From Marsupella aquatica (taxonomy: Eukaryota; Marchantiophyta), in contig OZ316891.1 in assembly GCA_973895155.1 (NCBI GenBank), positions 28,954,001 through 29,018,000 of the forward strand: a stretch of DNA of 64,000 nt, in the 5' to 3' direction. A program made the translations under genes and the position numbers. Of the stretch, positions 12,770 to 23,662 are shown in pieces. The notes under the pieces were generated by a model. It was not told where the DNA came from. It worked only from the letters and a program-made list of their open reading frames with translations, and searched no databases. Positions within the stretch are counted from its first letter, which is position 1, and every line of letters begins with the position of its first letter.

Positions 12770-15214
12770 TCACCAGTAGTCACCACAAGAACACACGCCA
12801 TCTTTAAAATGGTGCAAACGACTTGCATCCCTCGCTATGATCTCCCGTCCAGAGACCTCAGAGATCACCTTGGTTGCCGCATGGCAATCTGAACACACCC
12901 GGAGGTTCTTCTGTACACGAATTGGTTCTCCCGGAGGTATGTGCATTAGTCCGTACGCAATAGCCAACATCTCACTATGACACCAAAGAGCTAGTGCTTT
13001 ATCCTCCTCATTGACATTCTGCAATAGAAGCTGTGTATTGGGAATGTAGCCTTCAGCCTTTAGTGATTTAGCCAATTGCTTGATGTAAGAATGTATCGTC
13101 TTAGCTTCTCGGTGAGATGTATCCCCTGCAACGAAGTCATGGATCTTGTGATCAACTTCAATCCAGGAACGCCCTGGCTCCTTATGAGCACCTCTCTCGT
13201 GCATCGTAGTAGAGCGCGTTAACGACACCTTCTCCCACTTGCCAGCTGCAGCAGAGATGTTGGAGAGGAGCACATATGCAGACGCATTATTGGGTTCCAA
13301 CTTCAAAAGCTCTTTAGCGGCAAGCTCGCCCAACTCCACATTACCGTAAATTCTACAAGCCCCAAGCAAGGCTTTCCAAGTTACATCATTTGGTTCCACG
13401 GGCAGGTCACTAATGAAGAGCATTGCTTTCTCCAAGTGTCCAGCCCGCCCAAGAAGATCCACCATGCAGTTATAATGCCTAATGTCAGGCTCGATGCCAT
13501 AATCTTGCATCATAGCCAAAAAGAATGTCTGGCCTTCATCAAGAAGGCCCGCATGGCAACAGGCTGACAAAACTGCGGTGAACGTAGTCCCGTCGGGCTT
13601 CACGCAGTCCGCATTCATTTTTCTGAAGAGTTCCAAGGCTTCATGCCCACATCCATGTTGTGCAAGTGCACCGATCATTTTAGTCCATGTGAATACATCG
13701 CGTTTCTCCATTCTATCAAAAACTAGCCGGGCATCATCTATACTGCCACTCTTTGAATACATGTGAAGCAATGCGTTGCCCACACGCACATCCGACTCGA
13801 GTCCCGATTTTCTAGCATAGCCATGAACCTCCTTCACCCAAGCCAAAGCACCCCCGCTGGCATTTGCATTTAAGATGCTCATATAAGTGATTGGATCCGG
13901 TTCGAAGCCTTCCCGTCTCATTTGCAAAAAAAGTAGATATGCTTCCACACCATGACCACGTTCTGCATATGCGCCAATCATGATGTTCCAAGTGACGACA
14001 TGGCGCTTTTCCATCCTGTCGAACATTAGTTGAGCATCATCTATACTACCACTCTTTGCATACATGTGAACGAGTGCATTGGCCACACGCAAATCTGACT
14101 CCAGTCGCGCTTTGCTAGCATGGCCATGAACCTCCTTCAGCCACTCCAAAGCCCCCAGACTTGCAGATGCATTCAGAATGCTCATGAAAGTGATTGCATT
14201 TGGTTCAAAGCCTTCCCGTCTCATTTGGAGAAACAGTCGATATGCTTCCACACCACGACCACTTCTTGCATATGCTGCAATCATTGTGTTGTATGTGATT
14301 AGATCTCGTACTTTCATTCTGTCAAACATTAGTCGGGCATCATCCACGTTGCCACTTGCGGCGTAAGCACCAATCATGATATTCCAAGTGATGCAATTTC
14401 GATTGGACATGTTGTCGAAAACTCGCCTTGCCTCGGTGATGCACCCACACTTTGTATACATCTGAATGAGGGCAGTCCCTACACGTAAGTCTGATTCAAA
14501 GCCGGCATGTCGTATACACACATGAACTTCTTCCCCCCATTTTAGAGCTAATGGGCTGGCAAATGCCTTCAGGATGGACAGATATGTGACCTCATTAGGC
14601 CGCACACCTTCTTGGCGCATTAATTTAAAAAGATCCAGTGCGGATTCAGCATGATTACTGTTAGCATATCCTGCAATCATCCTGGTCCAATCAATAACAC
14701 TCTTCTTCTCAAGTTCATCAAAAACTCGTCGTGCATCCAAAACTCCCCCGCATCTCATATACACATTTAGGAGGGTGCTCGCCACATAAGGATTCTTGTC
14801 CATTCCGCTCTGGATGATGCAGTCATGGACGTGCTTTGCCGCTAAAAGGTCGTTCTGTTTCAAGCACATTTGCAGAACTTTAACATACGTGTACGAGTCT
14901 GTTGTGATGCCTCGTTGTAGACGATCCTTCAAAACAGCAATTGCTTCACTCGTGGTACCAGCACTATATATGTGCCTACTGCCATTCCCTTGTCCAGTGT
15001 CTTGAGACCAATCTCTGGTGCTATAACCAGCACGAGATCGCAATCCGTCTTGACGAATAAATTTGAGCCCCGCCTTCTCGCATGCTGGAGTTAACAGGCA
15101 ATTCATCCAAAGCGCTTCCCTTGTCATCTTATTATTGAAGTCAGGTGCTCCGGGCGTCCTCTGTTGGCACCACAACCCACGATCAGATCTGGAAAGCCTG
15201 ACTGATACCAGCAC
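12770..15214 (-). CDS. PPR-DYW protein, putative organellar C-to-U RNA editing factor
   Basis: This is a single-exon 814-codon frame. A basic, Ser/Thr-rich leader of about 80 residues is compatible with import into plastids or mitochondria. PLS-class pentatricopeptide repeats follow, with repeated units such as VVTWNIMIGAYAERGHGVEA and LVHMYAKSGSIDDA. Next come the E and E+ motifs (EPNDVTWKALLGACRIYGNV; EPGRSWIEVD) and a complete C-terminal DYW domain ending in CSCGDYW (808-814). The zinc-dependent deaminase signature is intact: H746-x-E748, then C774-x-x-C777. Members of this family bind a short RNA through their repeats and deaminate a specific cytidine in organelle transcripts. The target site cannot be read from here. 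PPR relics on both sides suggest local duplication. The start is the first ATG; a start about 30 residues later is also possible. Confidence 0.94.
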   Translation of the reverse strand: MLVSVRLSRSDRGLWCQQRTPGAPDFNNKMTREALWMNCLLTPACEKAGLKFIRQDGLRSRAGYSTRDWSQDTGQGNGSRHIYSAGTTSEAIAVLKDRLQRGITTDSYTYVKVLQMCLKQNDLLAAKHVHDCIIQSGMDKNPYVASTLLNVYMRCGGVLDARRVFDELEKKSVIDWTRMIAGYANSNHAESALDLFKLMRQEGVRPNEVTYLSILKAFASPLALKWGEEVHVCIRHAGFESDLRVGTALIQMYTKCGCITEARRVFDNMSNRNCITWNIMIGAYAASGNVDDARLMFDRMKVRDLITYNTMIAAYARSGRGVEAYRLFLQMRREGFEPNAITFMSILNASASLGALEWLKEVHGHASKARLESDLRVANALVHMYAKSGSIDDAQLMFDRMEKRHVVTWNIMIGAYAERGHGVEAYLLFLQMRREGFEPDPITYMSILNANASGGALAWVKEVHGYARKSGLESDVRVGNALLHMYSKSGSIDDARLVFDRMEKRDVFTWTKMIGALAQHGCGHEALELFRKMNADCVKPDGTTFTAVLSACCHAGLLDEGQTFFLAMMQDYGIEPDIRHYNCMVDLLGRAGHLEKAMLFISDLPVEPNDVTWKALLGACRIYGNVELGELAAKELLKLEPNNASAYVLLSNISAAAGKWEKVSLTRSTTMHERGAHKEPGRSWIEVDHKIHDFVAGDTSHREAKTIHSYIKQLAKSLKAEGYIPNTQLLLQNVNEEDKALALWCHSEMLAIAYGLMHIPPGEPIRVQKNLRVCSDCHAATKVISEVSGREIIARDASRLHHFKDGVCSCGDYW

Positions 15215-17935
15215 AAGATGTAAGAGATTCCACGCCCTTCTTTTTTCTTGGTTTGTTAAGCCAAGATGATATTTCTACAAAGAAACGTTCAGAAGTAGAT
15301 AGCCAAGAGGTTAAGTCTCTAATTGGAGGGCTAAAACACATGCCTACCTCCTGCAAAAGATGTATGTCCTTGTCTTCCTTCCTCTGCTGTGCTCTTTGGT
15401 ACAGATAACTTGCAAAAGTGACATCACTCCATTTTGATTGAGAGTAATGGCTATCTGTCAAGAATCCCATGATCTTAGATTGAAATACCAAAATAATTGT
15501 GAAGGCATATCAAGGTAGCTCAAAGTATTAAGCTCATTCATACTTCAGTACTTCACTGTATATCTAGAATGAATCAAATCCTGCCACTGACAAACTGCAT
15601 CTATCACAATCACATGTTATCTTTGGTCTGTTTATCGAATAAACTCTGACATGTGCTCCATTTGTAAGTTGCCAACCGTCCAATGTCCCATCACAACCTG
15701 GCTTGAAAGATCTTAGGTTTGTTTGTTTAAAGGTTTGAAAAAACGAGACCGGAATTCGGAGATAAAGCGGATCGAGCATAACCTATACTGGCTCTACAGA
15801 ATCCATTGAGACTAAAACATATGGCATGAATGTGGTAAAGCCCCAACCCCGGGCTCTCTGTGATTCCTTGGAGAGAAAACCAACTAGCCAAAAGAATCAA
15901 ATTCGAAATTCAACTTTTCATCACACGAGTCTCGTAGCAAGAAATTCATGCAATTATAGATATCAAATTGTGCTGCAGGGCACGGTTTTTTTGTTTCAAT
16001 GTAAATAGTCACAAGGTTGAAATCGGAATTCACTCTTATTACCTGAAGACGTTGTACCCAAAGAACGGATGGTGCCAGTACTGATTACTCCGGAACAAGG
16101 AAAATCAACTCTACAAATGAACAGTAAGCATTTGTTGAGAACGTATTCACGGTCGTCCCTTACAAAATCCTCAGATAATAATCCAACAAACTGACAATTA
16201 AAAACTTAATCATACCTGGCTGCGGAGTGCGGCCTAAAGCGCACCTTCATAGAGTCAGCTCCATTCCCATGTAGGAAATAGAGCTGAAGCCGAGAGGAAA
16301 GGCCCACAGCGGGGGATTTCGCCATATTTTCCAGCGACCTAGGTACTGCTCAAATCGCAGCGCATGTGATTCAATTGGCCCCAATCGCAGCAGACAGTTG
16401 TACGGAGCTCGGTGAGATCGTGTGGCTAGCAGAGGCAGCTTAAACACCAAAGCGCGCACGGAATTCCAAAAGACTGGCCTCCAAAAGAGAAATATTTGCG
16501 TGGATAGATGTCAATTACAATTCTCACAGACAGCTTTGCATAAGGGGCTTCGCAAGCATTCCCCTTGTTGCATCTATTAGGCCAAAAAGAGACCTCAAAC
16601 CATCCTGCAAGAACAATTCCAGCACGGGATTCAGGCTAAACTGACAACAAAGTACTGTTTTTCTACGATAAAGTGTGGAAGTTCAGGGTTTAGGTTTAAA
16701 CTCAGCGTCTTCTCGTGTCCTGCCACTCAACTCTGGAATGACCTTCGCGTGAGGATGCCACATCTGAAATCGGCCCTGAAAAGAGTCACTTGCAAGCAGC
16801 GGAAGGATTTCACCATCCGCAACTTCGAGTTCACAGTCTGTGCCTCCTCTTCTCCAATCCCATGCTGGACGATCGTCGTCCCCATCGCCCCAAGCATCTT
16901 CCATACTTTCCTGAGCCATAAAGCAGGGGACATCACTACAACCTTCACCGCTCTCGGACTGCGGTCTCTTTATGCTTCTGCTCGATTCAGCTTGGCGCTG
17001 CAAGATGTTTGGGGAAGCTGCTCGATGTCATCTGCTGCTCTTCGCAGAGTATTGGAAGACCACGGATTGACCGTAAACTAAACATGGTTACAGTTCAATT
17101 GTGTAACCATGGACACATTCTCAAACTCTCGTCTACCTTTAGTCTTTACCCCAAATTTTCCGTTTGTAAACTGGATATATTTTATCAAGCGTAACAAAGC
17201 ATTGAGTTACCTAAATTTCCATTTGCATTTTGGATAAGTTGTATCTAGCAGAACAAAGCACGGAGGACTTATTGCAATTTCCATTTGCAGATTGGATACA
17301 TTTTGTCTAGAGCAACAAAGCACCAAAGGAGCCATCCTATGACGGCGTTATGTATTATCAGTTTCTTTGGACAATACTGTAAGACATTTTGGGTAGGAAC
17401 CAAAGTAAATAAACTCTCTCTACTAGGAGATGTCCATAATTGAACCCCTAAGGCCCTTATTTAGGCAAGATCCCTCCCAGGATATCTTTAGCTAACACAT
17501 TTCAGTCACTCAGCTTGTAAGCCCCATATGAACATATCAGTGCGGCACCATAGCAGGCGTCCCATGTGCAGTTCTGTAGTCCTTTTAGTATATTTAATGA
17601 AAAGTACTACAAGGTTTTGTCGGACCCAAGCCTCCATCAAATTGTTTTCTGGGCATATGTTATATATGAAGGGTTTGCATTGAACGAGGTTGCATATAAT
17701 GGGGGTCGACTGTGGTTGCCAACTTTATTGAGATTGTCAAAACATCAGAATATATGCTAATTCCTGTATTGACGTTTGCATCCTTCACGTTGGACTTTTG
17801 ACCTTTGTATAACAAACTCAGACTCAACCACATACTTGTTCTCTTATATATGCTCAGTGAGATGAACCAGCTATAAGGTGACCAGAGGGGCGTAACTGTG
17901 GTGTCCAACTCTCAATTACATCTTGTTGAATATGT
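15215..17935. other. Intergenic or upstream region of the PPR gene
   Basis: This block probably includes the promoter and 5' UTR of the PPR gene. The minus-strand frames 15183-15491, 15564-15779 and 16683-17003 lack recognisable motifs. The last is acidic at first (DAWGDGDDDRPAWDW) and could be part of an unrecognised exon, but I cannot support it. A three-unit tandem repeat lies at 17156-17333. Confidence 0.45.
17156..17333. repeat. Three-copy tandem repeat, period about 61 bp
   Basis: The units start near 17156, 17216 and 17278. Each begins TTTCC(A/G)TTTG and continues with a GGATA-rich part, then a (G)CAACAAAGCA-like segment. The copies have diverged considerably. There is no coding potential. 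Confidence 0.65.
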
Positions 17936-18178
17936 TTACTTCCTACCTCGTGCTGTTAAGCTGGCACTCCCAATGAGAAAACCCAATTCCTTTGGGAACA
18001 CCTCTTCACACGGCATGAGCTGACATAACTGCAAAGCTTTAATCCCTTGCCCACAGTTCACTTTCCCTAAAACAGCATTCCAAGAGATGCCATCCTGTGT
18101 GGGCAGTTTTTCGAGAAGCAATGTAGAACATGCGCTGTGCTCCCACAGTTTGCAAAGACGGTAAGAACTCTCCTCCAC
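17936..18178 (-). pseudogene. PPR repeat fragment (relic)
   Basis: The 80-codon minus-strand frame contains a recognisable PLS-type PPR unit: LPTQDGISWNAVLGK, then GQGIKALQLCQLMPCEEVFP, followed by a degraded helix. The family pattern is M(P)xRDVVSWNAML, then GxxxEALxLFxxMxxEGVxPD. The preceding residues (LWEHSACSTLLLEK) fit the end of the previous repeat. No flanking repeats or domains remain in frame. Together with the 12.2-kb relic it indicates past duplication and decay around the intact PPR-DYW gene. Confidence 0.6.
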
Positions 18179-20410
18179 AAGACTGCAGAGAGCTTACAAT
18201 TACTTTGAACGATTTACTTATGAATCTGCCTCTCTTCTGCGCTGCCCCATGCCTTACTAATGTCCGAAAATGAGTAGGGTCGTTGTTTTTGGTCCATTTT
18301 AATGTGTTTGTTCAAATATTCCGATCCTGTCTGTTTTTCCCCACATTTCCGAAACCAAAGTATTGTCCGATCCCAAGGGCCCATAATACAACAAAAAATT
18401 CTACAACACAGTGCTTGGACTTCACTTCACTGATATGGCCAAACTGCTTTCTGCAATTCCCTACATTCATTGAATTTCAGAGACGGATCTGACTTTGGGC
18501 AACCCTTTCAGCATTTCCACGCATCCTCTATCCTCCCACGTTTTCCAAACATATCAGCAATAGCACGAGTCGTATACAGTATTAAACTCTGGTCTTGACT
18601 GATCCGTTATTTATCATCCACCTTCTTCACACATATCACATTAGCGCATGCATTGACGAACGGTACAAAAGCGATGATGTTTCCCTCCTCTGCAGCTGCC
18701 AAGCTATGTGGGTATGCGTTATTCATCGTTTTTCGCACAAATCAAGATCGAGAAATTGTACCAGATCGTACTATGTCTAGAAAGGTAAGCTGGGTTGTAC
18801 TAGTTCTCTTCATGCACTGTACTTCTCGGCTCTTGGCAGTGATGTAGTGTCTTTCCCTAGTAAGTATCTTCTTTCCTTGCCGTCAATTCGGGACCTATCG
18901 CCTTTAGAATTCAATTCCACGCTATTAATCGTGGAAACCCAGGCAACCACCTTGCTCTCAGCCGAAAGCTAACTTTCTATTACGAGATTTTATTGATAGC
19001 AATTCAAATCCACACTTCAAATTAAGCATCTTTTCACCTTAATCCTCATCCAAATCTGGCCTCAACTTCATAGTTTGACAACACTGTTGTGTGTCTCACT
19101 TAATTTTGTGTTAAATGGACATCACAGCACATAAATCTTTAGTAAGGTGACCGACAAAGTGCCTACCATCTCGTGAATTGTGAGGAGACCAGGTAAGTTT
19201 GCAGACGAGATCAGACATTGCATTACTCAACCCTTACAAACTTTGTTCGTGTTTGTAAGGGTGTCGTAAGATCATTCTTTCATGATGTTGCACATGCCAC
19301 TGCACCTTTTGCACTTGGAAAACATGTTGGGGGCCCACTTCTTCTTCATGAATGTGTAAGGCCCTCTGGAACATCCCAGACCCTGCAAAGAAAATTTTGC
19401 AGGTTCTGTTCAATAACTAGGAGAAGGCTACCATAGCTTTGTCCCAATAATGGACTATATTGGCACTCTTTTTCAAGTGAACTGAACTCAATTTTGGCGC
19501 TCAAACCCTGCGCACGTTGAGTTGAGAACAACTTTGAGTTGAGAAAACCTTTGAATTTTGTGCTCTCAATTCTTCTTACATCAGAACTTGGAGTCTCCAA
19601 GACGCTCAGGGTCCTCAGAATGTCTCGGGCCGCTTTTGGTAGACATGAACAAGAAATTGATTAGTAGTTAATGACGGCTTCCTTCCGTTGGATCATATTT
19701 GTAGCAGGTTTCTTTGGGATGTTAGGAATATCCTACTTTAAGGGCTAGACCGACTCGACAAGTGGACACCGACCAACAGCAGAAGAGATCAATTTTGTGA
19801 TTGAAATGAGAAATCCACACAAGTACTAAGAAAATCCTTGTGCCCTAGGGTCATATGTCGACGCGTTGCTTCTCAGCACAAGACTTTGGCACTTGTGAGA
19901 ACTGTTTGCCACAACAAATCTTGTGTTGATCGATTGCATCAACCAGGAATTGCAAGCTTTCCACAAGTATACTGCAACGATGCGAGGAAGCTCTGTCTTC
20001 TATGTGAACATAGAGCTCTTTCACTTTCTTCCTGCCTTCCTTGAATTCTTTGATGCATTTCAGTCATTATATTCCCTGATGCGAATTTTCTCATGATCCA
20101 AAGGTGAGAATCTGGTACAGATACCATCTATCAGGTCTCAAAATGCTTTTAGTTCACGCAAAGGCCCTCAAAGGAAAAGCTCTTCCACCTCAAGCCTCTA
20201 AAGTTTTTTTAGTGCATAGTCTCCGAGGGAATGTGACAGAAAGAGGACAGAAACCACTACACACTGCAGAACACTGGAAAAAGCTGCCTTACAAGTTAAG
20301 AAATGAAACCTCCACTACTTCTGTGGTGGAGGAGACTGCATCACAAGACAGTGATCATATCCATCAACTTCGGATAGTGTTAGTGTAAGCAGGCTCATAC
20401 CACAAAGAAC
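18179..20410. other. Intergenic, no gene recognised
   Basis: Only short frames without motifs are present. I see no RNA gene or repeat of note. The right edge may hold the decayed upstream region of the PhzF-like pseudogene. Confidence 0.5.
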
Positions 20411-21448
20411 ATGGAGTTCGACTTCGTCACACTTGATGTCTTCACACACGAATAGTTCAGCGGAAACCCACTCCCCATCGTCATCGTGCCCACGCAGTAC
20501 CATAATCTCCTCACTCTGTCACAGAAGCAGCTCATCGCTTGTGGATTCAACTTCTCGGAGACGATCTTCCTCCACAAAGCTACTAATGCTACAGAAGATG
20601 ATCTACTCCACTCATCATCATCCACGAGCAGTCCAGGTCCAGCAGGACCATCTCGAGAAATCTACATCTTCACCACAACGGCCGAGATTCCATTCGCCGG
20701 ACACCCAACGATTGGCATAGCGTGCTATCTGCTATGGACGGCTTCTCCTCCTGCGCAATTGGGTAGTGTAGCACCCAATTATGAGGGTTCACTACGGCGT
20801 GGAACTGTCATCACCAAGGCTGGTCACATCCCTGTGAGCCTCAACGCGGAGGGGACAGTAGCTGAAGCCAGCATCCCACACAATGTGCATTGGCACAATG
20901 ACATCTCCACTAAAGGGCCACAATCTCGTGGCGGATGACAGTTTACATGTGGTCTCCATCGTAAAGGGGATGTCGTTCGTGCTTGTGGAATTGCCTGACG
21001 AGGCTGCACTGGCTGCCTTGACGGCTGCTACGCCTCCATTCAATATTTCACTTGACAGGGCCTGGGATGAGTGGTTGGTAGGCGCTTATTACTACATCAA
21101 GGTGTCCAATGCAGCAACAGATGATGATGATGATGATTCAGTGTTGCAGAAGCAACAGCGGGTGCGGACGAGGATGCTCAAGGCAAATCTGGGGGATCCT
21201 ACAACCGGCAGTGAGGCGTGTGCTCTGAGCTGCTATCTATCCCTGACATCAAGTGCTGGACCCATGGTGATCCTTCGATGAATTTCGACTACCTTGTAAC
21301 CCAAGGAGTGGAGATGGGCCACAAAAGCAAAATCGGAGTAAAAGTGGACATGACTAATTGTGGCCCATCTGGAACAAGAATTGCCAAGGTGGTGTTGGAG
21401 GGCGGTGCAGTGACGATCACTAAAGGGAAGATGATCGTTTCATGCTAA
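20411..21448 (+). pseudogene. PhzF-family (phenazine biosynthesis-like) protein, disrupted
   Basis: The ATG at 20411 opens MEFDFVTLDVFTHE, then a TAG (20453-20455) interrupts just before FSGNPLPIV, which is the N-terminal PhzF signature. The same frame continues to about 20915 and includes NFSETIFL with the conserved Glu of this fold, and AEIPFAGHPTIGIACYLLW. A net +1 shift near 20915-20920 moves the reading to the frame carrying SIVKGMSFVLVELPDEAAL and GDPTTGSEACALSCYL, the second hallmark. A further shift near 21235-21270 leads to FDYLVTQGVEMGHKSKIGV, and the frame ends at 21448. The three parts in order cover a full-length protein of the usual size, about 340 residues. PhzF proteins are isomerase or epimerase-like enzymes of varied secondary metabolism. 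I call it a pseudogene because of the three lesions. An intron explanation is unlikely because no GT-AG pair spans them. Confidence 0.85.
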
Positions 21449-22189
21449 GCAACACTAGCCGGATCGATCACGTTGACATTGTAGTCTTCCATCACATAAT
21501 CTTTTAGAAGGCAACCTAGAAGATGATTATGTAGATTATTCGGATCCTTGATTTTCTCTTCGTTACGCAGAAATTGGTGTTGGATTGACAAGGCTCGTGC
21601 CGTAGTCTATCTGTCATACTGAATGCAAATTCAAAAGGATTTTTGAAGGCGAATTGACAACGTCCGCGATTTGAAACACACTGATTCACTGCTGTTTTGT
21701 ACAACAATATCCTCCGCGCATTCCTCATGATGCCCTTTAGCTTTTATTCACCGGACAGAAATTTCCTGACGTGGTATCTTTTATACAGTCTACACAATTT
21801 TATTAGGGAGTCTCAAAGCTCAAGCTGGTAATTTGATGTACAACTCATACTATGGTGCCAGCTCTTTAATAACCTGTCCCCTTAACTGCCCGAACTCAGC
21901 ATCTAGTCCACAAAACGATTTTAATTGTTAACCTGTCCCCTTTTCAGTGTGTGGGACACCGGTTATCTCTATGTTCATTTCTTATTGTGATCCTGGTCGA
22001 ATTGGTTTGTGGGTGGGGCCATGAGACTTCACAGCAAACAGAAAGCAGTAACCATGCTTTCAAACCCCAGCTGCAAGAAGTTACATTACATATGTCCATT
22101 CAAATTTGGGATTCATCATGATCAAATATTTTGAGAAGCATGAGTTGGCTGTAGGGCGGGCTGAGAACTCCATTCCCATCCAACATTAT

Positions 22190-22783
22190 GGCGTACTTGA
22201 GGGACATTGAAGAGAAGGCCACTCACCTTACTTCCCACCCATCAAGTGCAATTGAGGTTCGAATCACTGATGATAGAAATTACCAATACCTTGTGAAATT
22301 TGAACCTGAGTGGTTTTGTACTTGTGATGATTTCCAGGACACCTTGTTGCCTTGGGTACCTGCCTAGCGGGCCTTGACCAGATTGTGTAAAAGGCATGTT
22401 GATTATGTGTCCCCATTGTACTCCAGTCATTTTGGGGGACATATGAAAGTCATCTCCCTGCTCTATTGAGGAGTGAGTTGTTGCCAGACTCAAACTGTGG
22501 ACCACCATTGAAGAAACGTAGGAAAGGACGTCCAACAGAGCGACTTAGGATGCAATTTCCAAGTGAAGAAGTATGTAGGCTGCCCAAGAAGTGTGGCGTC
22601 TGTGGTGAGTGAGGCCATGACAAGAGGAGTTGGCCTGAACGGGAGGCTGCTAGACAAGCTCTTAGTATGAATGTAGAGCAAAACATTGAGATTGCAGACT
22701 TGAACATCAGTGGTAATACTCAGGAAAGCTTGGACATGGAGAGCTTCTCTCAGTTACTGGGGACACTAGAATCACAAAGATGA
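22190..22783 (+). pseudogene. MULE transposase C-terminal remnant (SWIM and CCHC zinc fingers)
   Basis: The plus strand reads VRITDDRNYQYLVKFEPEWF, then CTCDDFQDTLLP and LCKRHVDYVSP. This matches the SWIM zinc-finger region of plant MULE/FAR1-type transposases (CxCxxFQ..PCxHxC), but its second half is damaged, including a stop in place of the expected Cys. After a frameshift near 22435, the text LKKRRKGRPTERLRMQFP and CGVCGE*GHDKRSW follows, a basic linker and CCHC knuckle interrupted by a stop. The DDE catalytic domain is absent. It lies inside the TIR-bounded element and explains its identity. Confidence 0.8.
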
Positions 22784-23422
22784 AACATTGAAAGTTTTGG
22801 CTTTTGAAGGGCTTAACAGCCAATACACAGGCTACTGTATAGGCTTTTTTGGAACAGAGTTTTTCAAATAAATTGGTCAATGTCTATCAATAACCCGATG
22901 TTGCAATGCTGCAAATCAGATTATGTAAATGTTGAATGCCATTCAATCTGATGGAATGAAACAAAAGAAAATTTTGTATGAAATCAATTATATATGGCAT
23001 CAAAGCTGAATTTGCATGAAAGCTAACATTTCTCCCAATGAAATTGGGGAACTTCAATGATTTCACATTGTACTTCTAGGGCATTCCCCAAGTACGTCAG
23101 ACACTCAACCCATTCTGCATGTACTGTACTAGCTCTGCCCTAGTCTTGAATGATTTGAATTTGCAATCACTAAATCCCCATACTTGTTGATTACATTCAT
23201 CCCACGTCTCATAAAATCCCAGGCTGGAATCCGTGAACTACAGCATAGAATTTTCGCTTTTGCCCTGCTTTCCACACCTATGTTGGGCCATTGACATATT
23301 CCACTGGCATCCCAGGGCCCATCCCAGCTACAATTGTCCCGGGTTCTCCAACTTTGCCAATTCTTGCTGCTATTGGTGCCAAAGGCAACGGTGCATCACA
23401 TTCAACCTCTAGCTTCATCATA

Positions 23423-23662
23423 TCAGACCTCTTTTGATGCTCCCATCTTCATGTCACTGTTGATTTCTTCTGGCAATTCAGGTGCAGAAGGGGTAGGGTG
23501 GGGTGCGGCATTCGTGTAATCAAGATTGTTCACAAGCGAGTGCAGAGAATCTCTAGCAATGTTCAGCAACTTTGCAATGTAACAGAAAATTGAGGCAAGC
23601 AGTCGAAATGCTAGCCAAAGGCACACTACAAATGCCTTAACGACAATGATCCAATTTGCCAT
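23423..23662 (-). CDS. Small hypothetical membrane-like ORF inside the MULE (79 aa)
   Basis: The frame begins MANWIIVVKAFVVCLWLAFR and continues LLASIFCYIAKLLNIA, so one long hydrophobic segment covers roughly residues 5-35. A Pro/Glu-rich tail follows (HPTPSAPELPEE). No family is recognised. Its position in the right half of a MULE fits either a captured host fragment or chance. The evidence for a real gene is weak. Confidence 0.25.
   Translation of the reverse strand: MANWIIVVKAFVVCLWLAFRLLASIFCYIAKLLNIARDSLHSLVNNLDYTNAAPHPTPSAPELPEEINSDMKMGASKEV

Noticed and set aside
16683-17003. Acidic minus-strand frame as an upstream exon
   Set aside because: No splice partner or homologous text could be found, so I left it as intergenic.
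20411-21448. PhzF gene with introns instead of frameshifts
   Set aside because: The homologous text is nearly continuous across the shifts, no GT-AG intron fits, and a nonsense codon is present as well.
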